Assembly: GCA_017517815.1 (NCBI GenBank)
Contig: JAFWYA010000050.1
Span: 1 to 44,793 of the forward strand
Source of the DNA: Clostridia bacterium
GTDB lineage: Bacteria; Bacillota_A; Clostridia; Christensenellales; Aristaeellaceae
Length of the DNA stretch: 44,793 bases
Direction of reading: 5' to 3'
Part shown: positions 20,156-27,413 of the stretch, piece after piece
Numbering within the stretch: position 1 is the stretch's first letter
Layout of the letters: every line of letters starts with the position of its first letter
Made by a program: the position numbers and the translations under genes
The notes under the pieces: generated by a model
What the model saw: only the letters and a program-made list of their open reading frames with translations
Database searches by the model: none
What the model was told of the DNA's origin: nothing

Positions 20156-20548
20156 ATGAAACACTGGAAACCATATATGCTGAGGCCTGTTATTTATATG
20201 GCTGCGACCCGGCTGATGGCGGCGCTGGTCTTTTTACTGGCGGTGGTGCGCTTTGTGCCCAGAGGGCCTGCGCCCGGCATGGTGGCCGGCTTTCTGACGG
20301 CGCTGTTTGCGCTGTTTACCTATTTGGTCTATCTGCGTATGGACGGCATGCACATTCCGCGCATGAAGCATTTCCGTCCCAAGCAGAAAAAGGATCCCTT
20401 CAGTCATCTGACCGATCTGAGCGACTATACCGATGAAGAGCCGCCCGTCACTTTTGACGAGCTGGAACAGGACGAAAAAGACCTGTGTTCGCTGCTTTCC
20501 AATGCGTTCAACCTGGCGGTATTTCTGATTCTTTCCTTTATTATATAA
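20156..20548 (+). CDS. Small membrane protein, unknown function
   Basis: 130 residues. Hydrophobic helices lie at about 9-33, 41-61 and 112-130, with a charged middle (HFRPKQKKDPF) and an acidic stretch (SDYTDEEPPVTFDELEQDEKD). The ATG at 20156 is chosen for GGAGG 6 nt upstream; the frame is open earlier but without a ribosome site. It is monocistronic with its own promoter and terminator. No family recognised. Confidence 0.75.
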   Translation: MKHWKPYMLRPVIYMAATRLMAALVFLLAVVRFVPRGPAPGMVAGFLTALFALFTYLVYLRMDGMHIPRMKHFRPKQKKDPFSHLTDLSDYTDEEPPVTFDELEQDEKDLCSLLSNAFNLAVFLILSFII

Positions 20549-20558
20549 AAATCACCCG

Positions 20559-20596
20559 AAACAGAAGGAGCATTCCGTGGAATGCTCCTTCTGTTT
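20559..20596. terminator. Bidirectional terminator
   Basis: An 18-bp perfect stem (20559-20576 with 20579-20596) has AAA/TTT at its base. It sits between the convergent genes ending at 20548 and 20599. The U-run is short in both directions. Confidence 0.7.
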
Positions 20597-20598
20597 GA

Positions 20599-21540
20599 TT
20601 ATTTCGGCGTTTCAGTGATCATTTTCAAAAACGCGGCCATGGGCGCGGTGACAAAACGGTTGCGCTTGTGGAAAAACCAGATGCTGCGGCTGGCGTTTTC
20701 AGGGTCGCAGTGATAGAACACCAGCCGGTCGTCGGGAACAGCGCTTTTCACCAGCGTGTCGCTGATGAAGGCAGCCCCCATGCCATATGCCGCCAGATTG
20801 TACACCGCCAGCTGCTGATCCAGCTGCAGGCGGATCCTGGGCGTAAAACCAGCCTGCAAGCACAGTTTGTCGGCGCGGATGCGTGTGTCGTTTCCTTCCT
20901 TTAGGAAGATGAAGGGAACGTCCGCCATTTTGGCAAGCGGCAGCGGCGGCACACACAGCCCGCCTTTTTCGCGCAGATCTGCCGCCGTCATCTGGTAGGG
21001 AAGGCAGTCGCCGTTGACGGCAAACTGTTTGGGTACGGCAAGGATCACCTGTTCCTGCTGATAAAGGAAGCGTTCGTACAGGTTTAAATCCAGCTGGCCG
21101 TTGTCCACAGCCAGATCCAGCACGCCATCCTGCAGTTGCTGTTTGAGCACATGGGTATGATGCTCGTACAGGCGGATCTCCACCCCCGGATAGCGCGAGG
21201 AAAATGCCGAGATCAGCGGCGGCAGCACGTAGGAGGTAAACAGCGTGGTGCCGCCCAGCGTGAGCGAGCCGGTCAGGCAGTTTTCAGCGTCGCTCATGTA
21301 GCGCCCGAACCGTTCTTCTACCTGCATGATCTCCTCGGCGGCTTCGATATAGGCGCGGCCAAGCGCTGTGAGGGTGACCGGAACCGTGCTGCGGTCAAAC
21401 AGCGGACCGCCTGTGCGCGCCTCAGCCTTGCGGATCATCTGACTCAGCGATGGCTGGGCGATGAACAGCGCCTCAGCTGCCTTTGAAAAACTGCGCTGCC
21501 GGTACACTTCATATACATACCGCATTTCCCGAAACATCAT
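20599..21540 (-). CDS. LysR-family transcription regulator
   Basis: About 313 residues. The N-terminal winged helix-turn-helix reads SFSKAAEALFIAQPSLSQMI, followed by the usual LysR linker and an effector-binding domain (LGGTTLFTSYVLPPLISAF; AVYNLAAYGMGAAFISD). The ATG at 21540 is preferred: GAGG lies 8 nt upstream, while the ATG at 21546 abuts it. It is divergent from aspA with a palindrome between them, so it probably controls aspA and itself. The effector is unknown. Confidence 0.9.
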   Translation of the reverse strand: MMFREMRYVYEVYRQRSFSKAAEALFIAQPSLSQMIRKAEARTGGPLFDRSTVPVTLTALGRAYIEAAEEIMQVEERFGRYMSDAENCLTGSLTLGGTTLFTSYVLPPLISAFSSRYPGVEIRLYEHHTHVLKQQLQDGVLDLAVDNGQLDLNLYERFLYQQEQVILAVPKQFAVNGDCLPYQMTAADLREKGGLCVPPLPLAKMADVPFIFLKEGNDTRIRADKLCLQAGFTPRIRLQLDQQLAVYNLAAYGMGAAFISDTLVKSAVPDDRLVFYHCDPENASRSIWFFHKRNRFVTAPMAAFLKMITETPK

Positions 21541-21552
21541 ATGCATCACCTC

Positions 21553-21568
21553 ATAGGCATTTGCCTAT
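21553..21568. promoter_or_regulatory. Palindromic operator between lysR and aspA
   Basis: A perfect palindrome of 7-nt arms ATAGGCA / TGCCTAT with a 2-nt centre, TA...TA ends like a LysR box. Its centre is about 66 nt upstream of the predicted aspA transcription start, the usual place for LysR activator binding. Confidence 0.6.
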
Positions 21569-21591
21569 TATTATTTTTATAGAATATATAT

Positions 21592-21620
21592 TTGAAAATA
21601 ATATAACATATACGTATACT
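21592..21620 (+). promoter_or_regulatory. Promoter of aspA
   Basis: TTGAAA (21592-21597), 17-nt spacer, TATACT (21615-21620) in AT-rich DNA, 34 nt before the ATG. Confidence 0.75.
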
Positions 21621-21654
21621 AAAAACAAGCCGATACAGAAAGGATGTAACGCAA

Positions 21655-23073
21655 ATGACGACACAGACCCGATTGGAGCATGACCTCGCTGGTTCGATGG
21701 CTGTTTCGTGCGATGCATATTATGGAATCCACTCTCTGCGCGCTGCGGAGAATTTTCCCATCACGGGCCGCAGGCTGCCTGCTTCGCTGATCCGCCATAT
21801 GGCGCGCATCAAGAAGGCCTGTGCGCTGGCCAACCATGCTGCCGGCATCCTGACTGCCGATCAGACCGACGCCATCTGCCGGGCGTGTGACGAGATCATT
21901 GCAGGCAAGCTGCATGACCAGTTTATTGTCGACCCCATTCAGGGCGGCGCGGGAACGTCCACCAACATGAACGCCAACGAAGTCATCGCCAACCGTGCGA
22001 TCGAACTGCTGGGCGGCGTGAAGGGCGACTATTCCATCATTCACCCCAACGACCATGTGAATGCCTCTCAGTCCACCAATGACGTGTACCCCACGGCGAT
22101 CCGACTGGCGCTGTATGAAGCAGCCCTGCCGCTGGGCGATGTGCTGGATGAGCTGATCGCTGCCTTTGACGAGCGCGCGGCGACCTTTGCTCATGTGATC
22201 ACGCTGGGCCGCACCCAGCTGCAGGATGCCGTGCCCATTCGCTTCGGACAGATCTTCTCGGCCTATTCGGCAGTGCTTCGCCGTGAAAAGAAGCGCGTGC
22301 AGAATGCCTGCAGCCAGATGCTGTGCATCAATTTGGGCGGCACGGCCATCGGCACCGGCATGAACGCCCCGGCCGAGTATCTGCAGTCGGTGGTGCCGTT
22401 CCTGACCGAGATCACCGGTTACCCGCTGCAGCGCAGCGAGGACTGCGTGGACGCCACCCAGAATGCCGACAGCTATGTGGAGCTGTCCTCCGCGCTCAAG
22501 AGCTGCGGCGTATCGCTTTCCAAGATCTGCAACGACCTGCGCCTGCTGTCCTCCGGCCCCAACGGCGGCTTTGCCGATATCACCCTTCCCGCGCGTCAGA
22601 ACGGCTCATCCATCATGCCGGGCAAGGTCAACCCTGTGATCCCCGAGGTGGTCAACCAGATCGCCTTCCGCCTGATCGGGTTTGACGTAACGGTCACCAT
22701 GGCCGCCGAGGCCGGCCAGCTGGAGCTCAACGCCTTTGAGCCTGTGATTTTCGACAGCCTGCATCAGGGCTGCACGCAACTGACCGAGGGCATTCGCACC
22801 CTGACCAAACATTGCGTGTGCGGCATCGGCGTCAATCATGACCGCTGCCTGAACATGGTGGAATCTTCCTCCAGCATGGCCACGGTGCTTGCCCCCAGCA
22901 TCGGCTACACGCAGGCCTGCCATATCGCCTGCGAGGCACAGCGCTCCCATGCGACGGTGCGCCAGATCGTGCTGGATCAGGGCCTGCTGACGCCTGAGGA
23001 GACAGAAAAGACGCTCAATCCCCTGCCCATGACGGAATGGCCGTCCAATGGGACTGACCGCAAGGGCGCCTGA
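21655..23073 (+). CDS. aspA: Aspartate ammonia-lyase (aspartase)
   Basis: Reversibly converts L-aspartate to fumarate and ammonia. 472 residues, the usual length of the fumarase/aspartase superfamily. Motifs: GTSTNMNANEVIANRA near 101, HVNASQSTNDVYPTA near 140, GRTQLQDAVPIRFGQ near 184, and the signature GSSIMPGKVNP near 318 with the catalytic Ser loop. The LQDAVP wording favours aspartase over fumarase. AAGGATG precedes the ATG. Divergent LysR gene and operator suggest induction by a metabolite. A strong terminator follows. Confidence 0.9.
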   Translation: MTTQTRLEHDLAGSMAVSCDAYYGIHSLRAAENFPITGRRLPASLIRHMARIKKACALANHAAGILTADQTDAICRACDEIIAGKLHDQFIVDPIQGGAGTSTNMNANEVIANRAIELLGGVKGDYSIIHPNDHVNASQSTNDVYPTAIRLALYEAALPLGDVLDELIAAFDERAATFAHVITLGRTQLQDAVPIRFGQIFSAYSAVLRREKKRVQNACSQMLCINLGGTAIGTGMNAPAEYLQSVVPFLTEITGYPLQRSEDCVDATQNADSYVELSSALKSCGVSLSKICNDLRLLSSGPNGGFADITLPARQNGSSIMPGKVNPVIPEVVNQIAFRLIGFDVTVTMAAEAGQLELNAFEPVIFDSLHQGCTQLTEGIRTLTKHCVCGIGVNHDRCLNMVESSSSMATVLAPSIGYTQACHIACEAQRSHATVRQIVLDQGLLTPEETEKTLNPLPMTEWPSNGTDRKGA

Positions 23074-23080
23074 AAAGCAT

Positions 23081-23124
23081 AAACGACGCCCCCTCCGAAA
23101 CAGCTTGGAGGGGGCGTCGTTTTT
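23081..23124. terminator. Bidirectional terminator between aspA and btuD
   Basis: A stem of up to 16 bp (23081-23096 with 23107-23122) with GACGCCCCCTCC / GGAGGGGGCGTC core, followed by TTTTT on the plus strand and AAA at the base for the minus strand. Confidence 0.9.
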
Positions 23125-23881
23125 ATGCCGGCCACTGGCTGAGCATATTCTGCATCCACTGGTAAACGTCCATATGATAGACGGCCTGCAGATTTTGGGG
23201 CGTAAGCACCTCGTCGACGGTTCCCTGGGATACGCTTCTGCCCTGATCCATCAGCACGGCGTGCGTGCCGTACTTTTTGGCAAGGCTCAGATCGTGCACC
23301 ACGGAGATCACAGCACGGCCGGGCTGATGCAGCCACTGCTCGATCAGCGAGAAGATGTGCTTTTGATAGATCAGGTCCAGATGGTTGGCAGGTTCGTCCA
23401 AAATCAAAATTTGCGGATTTTGCGCAAAGATCTGCGCAAGGAATGTGCGCTGCAGCTCGCCGCCGGATAGGGTAAGCACGCTGGCATGCCGCAGGCCCGT
23501 AAGCCCTGTCAGCTGCAGGGCGTGTTCCACCTGCTGCTTACCGTCGTCATCGCGGGCAGAAAGAAAGCCCGATGTGTAGGCATAGCGGCCAAGGCTTACC
23601 ACTTCCTCCACGGAATAGGCGTAGCCGACGGCATTTTTCTGCGACAGCACGCCGATTTTCTGCGCCAGTTGAGCAGCTCTGAAACGACGGATGTCCCTGT
23701 TTTCCAGATGGATCGTGCCGGTATAGGGCACGCCCTGCGCGATGGCCTCGATCAGCGTGGATTTGCCTGCGCCGTTGGGACCCACCAGCATCAGCCACTG
23801 GCCTTCTTTCAGTTGAAAGGAAAGCCGGTCCACAACGGTATGCTCGCCATAGCGTACGGTGATGTTTTGTGCTTTGAGCAT
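23123..23881 (-). CDS. btuD: Corrinoid ABC importer ATPase (BtuD/FhuC type)
   Basis: About 252 residues. Walker A GPNGAGKST near 35, Q-loop VLSQKNAVGY, signature LSGGELQR, Walker B ILILDEPANHLD, and switch His VVHDLSLA. These are the features of the FecE/FhuC/BtuD group. The ATG at 23881 is preferred (AAGG 8 nt upstream); a GTG at 23890 that overlaps the permease stop is the alternative. Substrate is assigned from the cobalamin riboswitch ahead of the operon. Confidence 0.88.
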   Translation of the reverse strand: MLKAQNITVRYGEHTVVDRLSFQLKEGQWLMLVGPNGAGKSTLIEAIAQGVPYTGTIHLENRDIRRFRAAQLAQKIGVLSQKNAVGYAYSVEEVVSLGRYAYTSGFLSARDDDGKQQVEHALQLTGLTGLRHASVLTLSGGELQRTFLAQIFAQNPQILILDEPANHLDLIYQKHIFSLIEQWLHQPGRAVISVVHDLSLAKKYGTHAVLMDQGRSVSQGTVDEVLTPQNLQAVYHMDVYQWMQNMLSQWPA

Positions 23882-23886
23882 CGCGT

Positions 23887-24918
23887 TCACCTTGCCTTTC
23901 GGGTTTGGCAGAAAATGATGATGAAGGCCACTGCGCCCACCAGCGACGTGACCACGCCGATGGAAAGCTCGACGGGGCTTAACAGCGTGCGGGCGGTGAG
24001 GTCAGCCAGCAGCAGGAAGATCGCGCCGGAAAACATGGCCGTTGGCAGCAGACGTTTGTGGTTGGGGCCGGTCAGCATGCGGGTCATGTGCGGCATCACA
24101 AGGCCCACAAAACCGATGGAACCGGCAATGGACACGCATACGCCGATGAGCACGGATACCGTGATGAGAATGATGAGCTTGACTTTTTTGACATTCACGC
24201 CGATATGACGTGCGTTGTCTTCGCCGATGGCGAATGCGTTCAGCTCGCGTCTGTAGCGCAGAATGATCACGCCGCACACCAAAAGCGCAGCCGCCAGAAT
24301 GCGCGTGTGGCGGAAACCGGTGCCGGACAATGAACCCATCGTCCAGAATGTGATGGACTTGATATGCTCCTGCGTAAAAGAAATGATGAGATTGATCACG
24401 CTGGAGGCAAACATGGAAAAGATGACGCCGATGAGGATGATGCTGTGGGTGCTCAGCGATCGGTCCAGCACGTAGGCCAGTGACAGAATCAGCACCAGCG
24501 AAAGAAAGGCGGAGGCCATGGCGGTGAGCATCACGCCGCCGTCAGGAATGCCGGGCAGTTTCACGCCCAGCGCCAGCGCGGCAACCGCGCCCAGCGCCGC
24601 GCCGCTGGAAACGCCCAGCGTGGAACCATCCGCCAGCGGATTGCGCAGAAGCCCCTGCATGGCAGCGCCGCACAGCGACAGCGCCGCGCCTACCAGCGCT
24701 ACATTGAGCACGCGGGGCAGGCGCACATTCAGAATGATGTTTTTGGAAATGCCCTGCGGCACTTCCTGCCCCCAGAGGGTATTCCACAGGGCGGTCAGCG
24801 TATCTCTGAGAGGAATGGAAACGCTGCCTGCGCAGATGCAAAGAAGCATGACGCACACCAATGCGAGGGTCAGCAGCAAGCAGCTGCGCCACGAAAAACG
24901 GTCGGACTGTGTTTTCAT
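23887..24918 (-). CDS. btuC: Corrinoid ABC importer permease (FecCD/BtuC type)
   Basis: 343 residues with about ten hydrophobic helices. Family motifs: RLPRVLNVALVGAALSLCGAAMQGLLRNPLA-type sequence (RLPR near 70 and GAAMQGLLRNPLADG near 84-98), LGVSSGAALG, and VVIxGxIGFVGLVMPH-like IGFVGLVMPHMTRML. AGAGGT lies before the ATG. It starts 49 nt after the btuF stop and overlaps or abuts btuD. Confidence 0.9.
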   Translation of the reverse strand: MKTQSDRFSWRSCLLLTLALVCVMLLCICAGSVSIPLRDTLTALWNTLWGQEVPQGISKNIILNVRLPRVLNVALVGAALSLCGAAMQGLLRNPLADGSTLGVSSGAALGAVAALALGVKLPGIPDGGVMLTAMASAFLSLVLILSLAYVLDRSLSTHSIILIGVIFSMFASSVINLIISFTQEHIKSITFWTMGSLSGTGFRHTRILAAALLVCGVIILRYRRELNAFAIGEDNARHIGVNVKKVKLIILITVSVLIGVCVSIAGSIGFVGLVMPHMTRMLTGPNHKRLLPTAMFSGAIFLLLADLTARTLLSPVELSIGVVTSLVGAVAFIIIFCQTRKAR

Positions 24919-24967
24919 AAGTACCTCTGAAGAGGGAGGAGCCGCGGAGCAGCTCCTCCCGTCTGGG

Positions 24968-25855
24968 TCATTCGGCGGTATCGGTCAGGAAGTTATACAG
25001 GTCGATGGCTGCTTCCTTCAGACGGGGTGCAGGACGGGTCATTTTGTAGGAGTCGGCATTGTAGACCTTGTCGTTTTTGACGGCGGAGAGGTCGCCCCAG
25101 CCTGCGCGGCCCTTTACTTCGTCGGCGGCCGTTTCGCCCATGCCGGTCACCAGCACGATGTAATCGGGGTCGCGCTCAATGACCTGCTCCTGGCTGATGG
25201 GCTGCCAGCCTTCAATGTCGGCAAAGGCGTTCTGCATGCCGCAGATTTCAGCCAGCTCATGCATGAAGGTGCCGGTACCGGCGCTCCAAAGGCCCCACTC
25301 CAGCGGCATTACTTCAAAGTAGATGGTCTTGTCGGTCGCTTCGCTCTTGGCAGCGATCCCGTCAAAGGTGGCCTGCATATCGGCGATGATCGCTTCGGCT
25401 TCGGTGTTTTTGCCCATGACTGTGCCCAGCAGGCGAATATTTTCATACACTTCGGCAATGCTGTCGGCATTGGTGGTGACGACCTGCACACCGTTTTGGG
25501 CCAGCAGTTCCACCTGCTCCTTGGTGTGGGCCATGTCGTTCATGACGATGACCTGCGGTTCCAGCGCAAGCAGCTCCTCCAGGTTGGTATCGCCGCCGGA
25601 TGCAACGGCGGGCAGCTCCAGCACGGATGCAGGATAGTCGCAGTACAGGCCGCGGGCTACCAGCGCTTCTTCGCAGCCCAGCGCGCACAGGATCTCGCAG
25701 TCGCCGGGTTCCATGGCAACAATGCGGGTGGCAGGCTCAGCCAGGGTCACTTCGCGGCCGAACATGTCGGTCACGGTGATGGGGTCTGCCAGTGCGGCGG
25801 TCATGCTGAACACCATCAGCAAAGCAAGGAACAGGGAAACGGTTTTCTTGGACAT
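24968..25855 (-). CDS. btuF: Corrinoid-binding protein of the ABC importer (BtuF/FepB type)
   Basis: 295 residues. Signal peptide ends ALA then DP near 23; there is no lipobox cysteine, unusual for a Gram-positive binding protein. The mature sequence begins VTDMFGREVTLAEPATRIV, the standard opening of cluster-A (BtuF/FhuD) binders. It continues with GCEEALVARG, LEELLALEPQVIV and a single long helix between lobes. GGAGGG lies 7 nt before the ATG. It is the first gene behind the cobalamin riboswitch, so cobamide uptake is the best call; haem or siderophore is less likely. Confidence 0.88.
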   Translation of the reverse strand: MSKKTVSLFLALLMVFSMTAALADPITVTDMFGREVTLAEPATRIVAMEPGDCEILCALGCEEALVARGLYCDYPASVLELPAVASGGDTNLEELLALEPQVIVMNDMAHTKEQVELLAQNGVQVVTTNADSIAEVYENIRLLGTVMGKNTEAEAIIADMQATFDGIAAKSEATDKTIYFEVMPLEWGLWSAGTGTFMHELAEICGMQNAFADIEGWQPISQEQVIERDPDYIVLVTGMGETAADEVKGRAGWGDLSAVKNDKVYNADSYKMTRPAPRLKEAAIDLYNFLTDTAE

Positions 25856-26004
25856 AGGCGTCCCTCCTCATTTTGGATCAAATGAATCAGCGAGAGGGCG
25901 TTTTTCAAAAGAAAAAGCGTCCCTCCCTGAGGAACACTAAACAGACTGCCGGCAGGCGCCGTCAGCCCAAATAGCATATCCCACCCCCAGGGGAATGATG
26001 GTAT
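25856..26004 (-). promoter_or_regulatory. Expression platform of the cobalamin riboswitch
   Basis: Between aptamer and btuF there is no gene. A hairpin at 25946-25965 (CTGACGGC / GCCGGCAG, one mismatch) has a weak U-run. The btuF ribosome-site block GGAGGGACGCC (25857-25867) is repeated as GGAGGGACGC at 25917-25926. It is also complementary to GGCGTTCCTCC near the aptamer 5' end. Control of translation by hiding the ribosome site is therefore possible. Confidence 0.5.
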
Positions 26005-26155
26005 CACGGTGTAAACAAGTCTCCCGGCTTGGCTTCGTCCTACTTACACACCTTCCCGCTTTCGCAGTGGCTTCACATCGTGCTTTCGTCAGCTTCACGG
26101 TTACTGGGATAGCCCGGAACTTTCATCCGATTCCTGTGACGTTCTCCACCCCGGA
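26005..26155 (-). promoter_or_regulatory. Cobalamin riboswitch aptamer
   Basis: Read on the minus strand, the conserved blocks appear in the right order: GGAATCGG, TGAAAG, TTCCGGGCT, CCCAGTAACCGT, GCCACTG, GGGAAGG, and a B12-box-like AAGCC...GGGAGACTTG (about 26016-26036). A closing stem GGTG/CACC joins the two ends. It lies in the leader of the btuFCD operon. In this family AdoCbl or a related corrinoid lowers expression when bound. Confidence 0.9.
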
Positions 26156-26207
26156 GGAACGCCGCGCATCGCTGCGCAGATACACCGGCTATTCATTTGT
26201 CCTGATC

Positions 26208-26236
26208 ATTATAAGCCCGGCAGAGGGCGTAGTCAA
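26208..26236 (-). promoter_or_regulatory. Promoter of the riboswitch-btuFCD transcript
   Basis: Minus strand: TTGACT (26231-26236), 17-nt spacer, TATAAT (26208-26213), about 45 nt before the aptamer. It starts right beside the terminator of the previous operon. Confidence 0.85.
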
Positions 26237-26237
26237 C

Positions 26238-26275
26238 AAACCGCCGTGCGAAACGGTGATTTCGCACGGCGGTTT
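26238..26275 (-). terminator. Terminator after the mannosidase operon
   Basis: A 16-bp perfect stem (26238-26253 with 26260-26275), closed by AAA/TTT, 4 nt beyond the aldo/keto reductase stop. The downstream U-run is short (TTTGTTG). Confidence 0.75.
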
Positions 26276-26279
26276 GGGC

Positions 26280-27401
26280 TTATTTGTCAAAAGTTTCAGA
26301 GCAGATTTTCAGCTGATCGATAATGTTGATGTGCTGCGGGCAGGCCGCTTCACACTGGCCGCAGGCGATGCAGTCGCAGGCCTTCCCGCCCTTGTGCGTG
26401 GCAAAACCGTAGCTGCCGCGGGCCTTTTCGGCGTTGCCAAAAACCAGCAGGTCGTTCATGGCGCCGAATACGCCGGGAATGTTGATGTGCTGCGGGCAGT
26501 CCTTCACGCAGTACTTGCAGCTGGTGCAGGGAATGTGATCGATGGCGTTCATGCGCTCCACCACTTCCGCCACGGCAGCGCGCTCAGCGTCGTTAAGCGG
26601 CTTGAAATCGCGCATGGTGTTCAGGTTATCCTGCATTTGTTCAACGGTAGACATGCCGCTGAGCACGGTGATCAGCCCATCCAGAGAGGCTGCATAGCGG
26701 ACCGCCCACGACGAGTGGGAAACGCCGGGATCAAGCTGTTCAAACGGCCCGGCAACGCTGGCGGGAAGGTCGGCCAGATAGCCGCCCTTGACAGGCTCCA
26801 TGATGATGACGGGCTTGTTGTACTTGCGGGCCACTTCATAGCATTTGCGGGACTGGATGTTGTTGCTTTCCCAGTCGGCATAGTTGATCTGCAGCTGCAC
26901 AAACTCGGTTTCCGGGTGCGCCTTGAGCAGCGCTTCCAGCGCATCGGCGCTGTCGTGCATGGAAAAGCCGATGTGCTTGACCAGCCCCTGCTTTTTCAGG
27001 TCGGCCACAAAGTCCCACAACTGCCAGTCGTCAAAAAACTTCGTGCGGTCGTTGCCCAGATTGTGCAGCAGATAGAAGTCGAAATACCCTGCGCCGGTGC
27101 GCTCCAGCGAGGTGTAGAACATCTGCTTTGCTTCATCTGCGTTTTTAGGGCCTGCCCATGCGGGCAGCTTGGTGGCCAGCTGGAAGCTCTCGCGGGGATA
27201 ACGGTCCACCAGCGCCGCCTTGGCTGCCATTTCGGATTTGCCGCCCAGATAGCCGTAGGCGGTGTCAAAGTAGGTAAAACCCGCTTCCATAAACAGGTCG
27301 ACCATTTGCTTGGTCTGCTCCAGATCCACCTCGTCGCCCAGCATGGGCAGACGCATCAGGCCGAAGCCCAGCTTGCGGATGTTTTCGCCAAGATATGCCA
27401 T
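26280..27401 (-). CDS. Aldo/keto reductase with C-terminal 4Fe-4S ferredoxin domain
   Basis: 373 residues. The AKR barrel has the catalytic tetrad in Asp46 and Tyr51 (FDTAYGY), Lys78 (LATKLP) and His113 (YLLHNLG). The last ~80 residues carry two cluster motifs, CTSCKYCVKDCP and CIACGQCEAACP, each followed by QHINI, enough for one or two [4Fe-4S] clusters. This points to electron transfer from ferredoxin or flavin-type partners in an anaerobe. GGAGA precedes the ATG. It begins 12 nt after the GH38 stop, and is the last gene of that operon. The substrate is not known; a sugar or aldehyde released downstream of mannosidase is possible. Confidence 0.9.
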   Translation of the reverse strand: MAYLGENIRKLGFGLMRLPMLGDEVDLEQTKQMVDLFMEAGFTYFDTAYGYLGGKSEMAAKAALVDRYPRESFQLATKLPAWAGPKNADEAKQMFYTSLERTGAGYFDFYLLHNLGNDRTKFFDDWQLWDFVADLKKQGLVKHIGFSMHDSADALEALLKAHPETEFVQLQINYADWESNNIQSRKCYEVARKYNKPVIIMEPVKGGYLADLPASVAGPFEQLDPGVSHSSWAVRYAASLDGLITVLSGMSTVEQMQDNLNTMRDFKPLNDAERAAVAEVVERMNAIDHIPCTSCKYCVKDCPQHINIPGVFGAMNDLLVFGNAEKARGSYGFATHKGGKACDCIACGQCEAACPQHINIIDQLKICSETFDK

Positions 27402-27413
27402 GGTTGTTTCTCC

